From assembly GCA_027686065.1 (NCBI GenBank), contig JAQCTH010000007.1, positions 10,707-74,706 on the forward strand: a DNA stretch of 64,000 nt. The letters run 5' to 3'. The notes beneath the pieces were generated by a model, which made no database searches, was not told the origin of the DNA, and was given only the letters and a program-made list of their open reading frames with translations. The translations under genes were made by a program, and so were the position numbers. Positions 62,898 through 64,000 of the stretch are shown piece after piece (the stretch's first letter is position 1; every line of letters begins with the position of its first letter). This DNA is from Clostridiaceae bacterium AF10-41 (lineage in GTDB: Bacteria > Bacillota > Clostridia > Clostridiales > Clostridiaceae).

Positions 62898-63692
62898 ATG
62901 AAGTTAAATAGTAGATATTTAGGAGCCGCTATGATAGCGCCATTTATATTGTTTGTTTTTTTAGGCGGAATATGGCTTAAGGCTTTTACAATAGTTATTT
63001 CAATATTTGGATTATATGAATTTTATAATGCTTTAAAAGAAAAAAAATTTAACCCGATATCTATAGTAGGATATGCACTTTTAATTATTTTTTATTTAAG
63101 AGGAAATAATTTTGAGGAAGCTATGTATATTTTAATATTATCAACTATCTTATTATTAATAATACCAGTTATAAATTTAAAATATAATTTTATAGATGTC
63201 TCACTAACTTTATTAGGATTCTTATATGTAGCAATATTATTTAGTTTTATTCCGATAGTTAATAGTAAAGTTGGAGGGCAATACTTAGTTTGGTTAATTT
63301 TCCTTGGATCTTGGATTGCAGATACCACAGCCTATTATTGTGGAAAGTATTTAGGAAAAAGAAAGCTATGTCCAGAAATTAGCCCTAAAAAAACAATCGC
63401 TGGATCAGTAGGAGGATTTTTAGGAAGTACTATTGGATGTGGAATTTATGGTGTAATAATAGGTTTAAATGTACCAGAAGTTCAAACAATCCATTTTTTC
63501 TTAATAGGTGGATTATGTGGCATGATGGGGCAATTTGGAGATTTAGTAGCATCATCTGTAAAAAGATATGTTGGAATAAAGGATTATAGTAATTTAATAC
63601 CTGGCCATGGTGGAATTTTAGATAGGTTTGACTCAATATTGTTTAATGCGGTAGTAGTCTTTTATTATTTAACCTTTATTGTAGGCATTTAG
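62898..63692 (+). CDS. cdsA: Phosphatidate cytidylyltransferase
   Basis: 264 residues with about seven membrane helices. It makes CDP-diacylglycerol for phospholipid synthesis. The family signature SVKRYVGIKDYSNLIPGHGGILDRFDSI is near the C-terminus (about 219-246), preceded by ADTTAYYCGKYLGKRKLCPEISPKKTIAGSVGG. GAGGTGGAG precedes the ATG. It closes the pyrH-frr-uppS-cdsA operon; the usual next genes dxr and rseP are not here, since a terminator and a different gene follow. Confidence 0.96.
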   Translation: MKLNSRYLGAAMIAPFILFVFLGGIWLKAFTIVISIFGLYEFYNALKEKKFNPISIVGYALLIIFYLRGNNFEEAMYILILSTILLLIIPVINLKYNFIDVSLTLLGFLYVAILFSFIPIVNSKVGGQYLVWLIFLGSWIADTTAYYCGKYLGKRKLCPEISPKKTIAGSVGGFLGSTIGCGIYGVIIGLNVPEVQTIHFFLIGGLCGMMGQFGDLVASSVKRYVGIKDYSNLIPGHGGILDRFDSILFNAVVVFYYLTFIVGI

Positions 63693-63730
63693 AAGCACAT
63701 AATATAAAATGGAATTTAATATATTGGCTA

Positions 63731-63767
63731 AAAAATAAGGTAGAGGAGTTTCCTCTACCTTATTTTT
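63731..63767. terminator. Terminator after cdsA
   Basis: A perfect 17-bp stem (63731-63747 with 63751-63767), loop GTT, A-rich left and T-rich right arms. Confidence 0.95.
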
Positions 63768-63856
63768 CAATAAATATACTTATATAAATAGATAAAAGGT
63801 ATGTATTATTATTATAATTAATATAATCATAGTATGAAGTAATGAGGAGTAGTGCT

Positions 63857-64000
63857 ATGAAATTATATGAAAATTACAATAAAATAATAAATTTAGTTAT
63901 TACATTTATTATTGTTTCGGTGATAACTATTTTAATAAAAAATTATTTTCAACCTTTTTTAATAATATTAATGATGATATTAATAACTCAGCCAATATAT
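63857..64000 (+). CDS. Start of a multi-pass membrane protein, possibly AI-2E family
   Basis: The first 48 codons; the rest lies beyond the window. The start follows GAGGAG by 7 bases. After a polar stretch (MKLYENYNKIIN) come hydrophobic segments, with KNYFQPFLIILMMILITQPIY at the visible end. The early P-F-L ... P-I-Y arrangement resembles the N-terminus of AI-2E/YtvI-type exporters, but 48 residues are not enough to be sure. Confidence 0.5.
   Translation, partial: MKLYENYNKIINLVITFIIVSVITILIKNYFQPFLIILMMILITQPIY

Noticed and set aside
1..64000. Prophage, CRISPR array, insertion sequence, tRNA or rRNA genes
   Set aside because: I looked for spaced direct repeats, transposase or phage structural motifs and cloverleaf or rRNA sequence and saw none; a dedicated scan could still find a diverged tRNA-like element.

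Overview
This is a continuous stretch of chromosome from a spore-forming, strongly AT-rich Firmicute, almost certainly Clostridium sensu stricto. The evidence is the AT-rich codon use, strong AGGAGG-type ribosome binding sites, sporulation genes (spoIVA, spoVM, ylbJ), CodY, PrkC/PrpC, RemA and a clostridial-type pta-ackA-yceD-rpmF-plsX cluster. I cannot name the species. I saw no prophage, transposase, CRISPR array, rRNA or tRNA. Almost everything is housekeeping, densely packed and mostly on the + strand; only rpmB, ylbJ, tmcAL and yraN lie on the - strand.

Layout: (1) 1-1949, end of the phosphate-uptake operon (pstA partial, pstB, phoU). (2) 2148-5850, DUF512/radical-SAM gene, der, gpsA. 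(3) 6045-11006, single-gene units with elaborate leaders: spoIVA, a small BECR-nuclease-like gene, ansA behind an unidentified structured leader with an attenuator, and a purine permease behind a guanine riboswitch. (4) 11136-14360, yicC-remA-gmk-rpoZ-coaBC. (5) 14405-23848, priA-def-fmt-Zn peptidase-rsmB-rlmN-prpC-prkC. (6) 23919-26496, rsgA-rpe-thiN, then the 23-codon spoVM and convergent rpmB. (7) 26735-34984, asp23-fakA, recG-rsmD-coaD-coiled-coil gene, and tmcAL-ylbJ on the - strand. (8) 35208-41594, pta-ackA, yceD-rpmF-plsX-acpP, rnc-radical SAM. (9) 41650-52465, a 30-codon membrane peptide gene, smc-ftsY, ylxM-ffh-rpsP-khpA, rimM-trmD, rplS, rbgA-rnhB. (10) 52513-58755, yraN (-), comM-dprA-topA, codY. 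(11) 58880-64000, rpsB-tsf, pyrH-frr-uppS-cdsA and the start of a membrane protein.

The genes serve translation (initiator-tRNA formylation and deformylation, rRNA and tRNA modification, ribosomal proteins, ribosome GTPases, SRP targeting), lipid precursor synthesis (plsX, acpP, gpsA, cdsA, uppS, fakA), DNA repair and replication restart (priA, recG, topA, smc, dprA), and acetate/ATP production (pta, ackA).

The least explained sequence is non-coding. The ansA leader has a near-consensus promoter, a closed multi-stem domain with M-box-like words and an attenuator. Three genes (yceD, khpA, topA) have a foldable segment between a strong Shine-Dalgarno and the start codon. The guanine riboswitch carries a second copy of its P1 3' strand inside the terminator loop. 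Two CodY-box-like sites lie just downstream of the codY promoter. A palindromic three-way element precedes ylxM. Two genes, spoVM and the DUF4044-like peptide gene, are short enough to be missed by ordinary gene calling.
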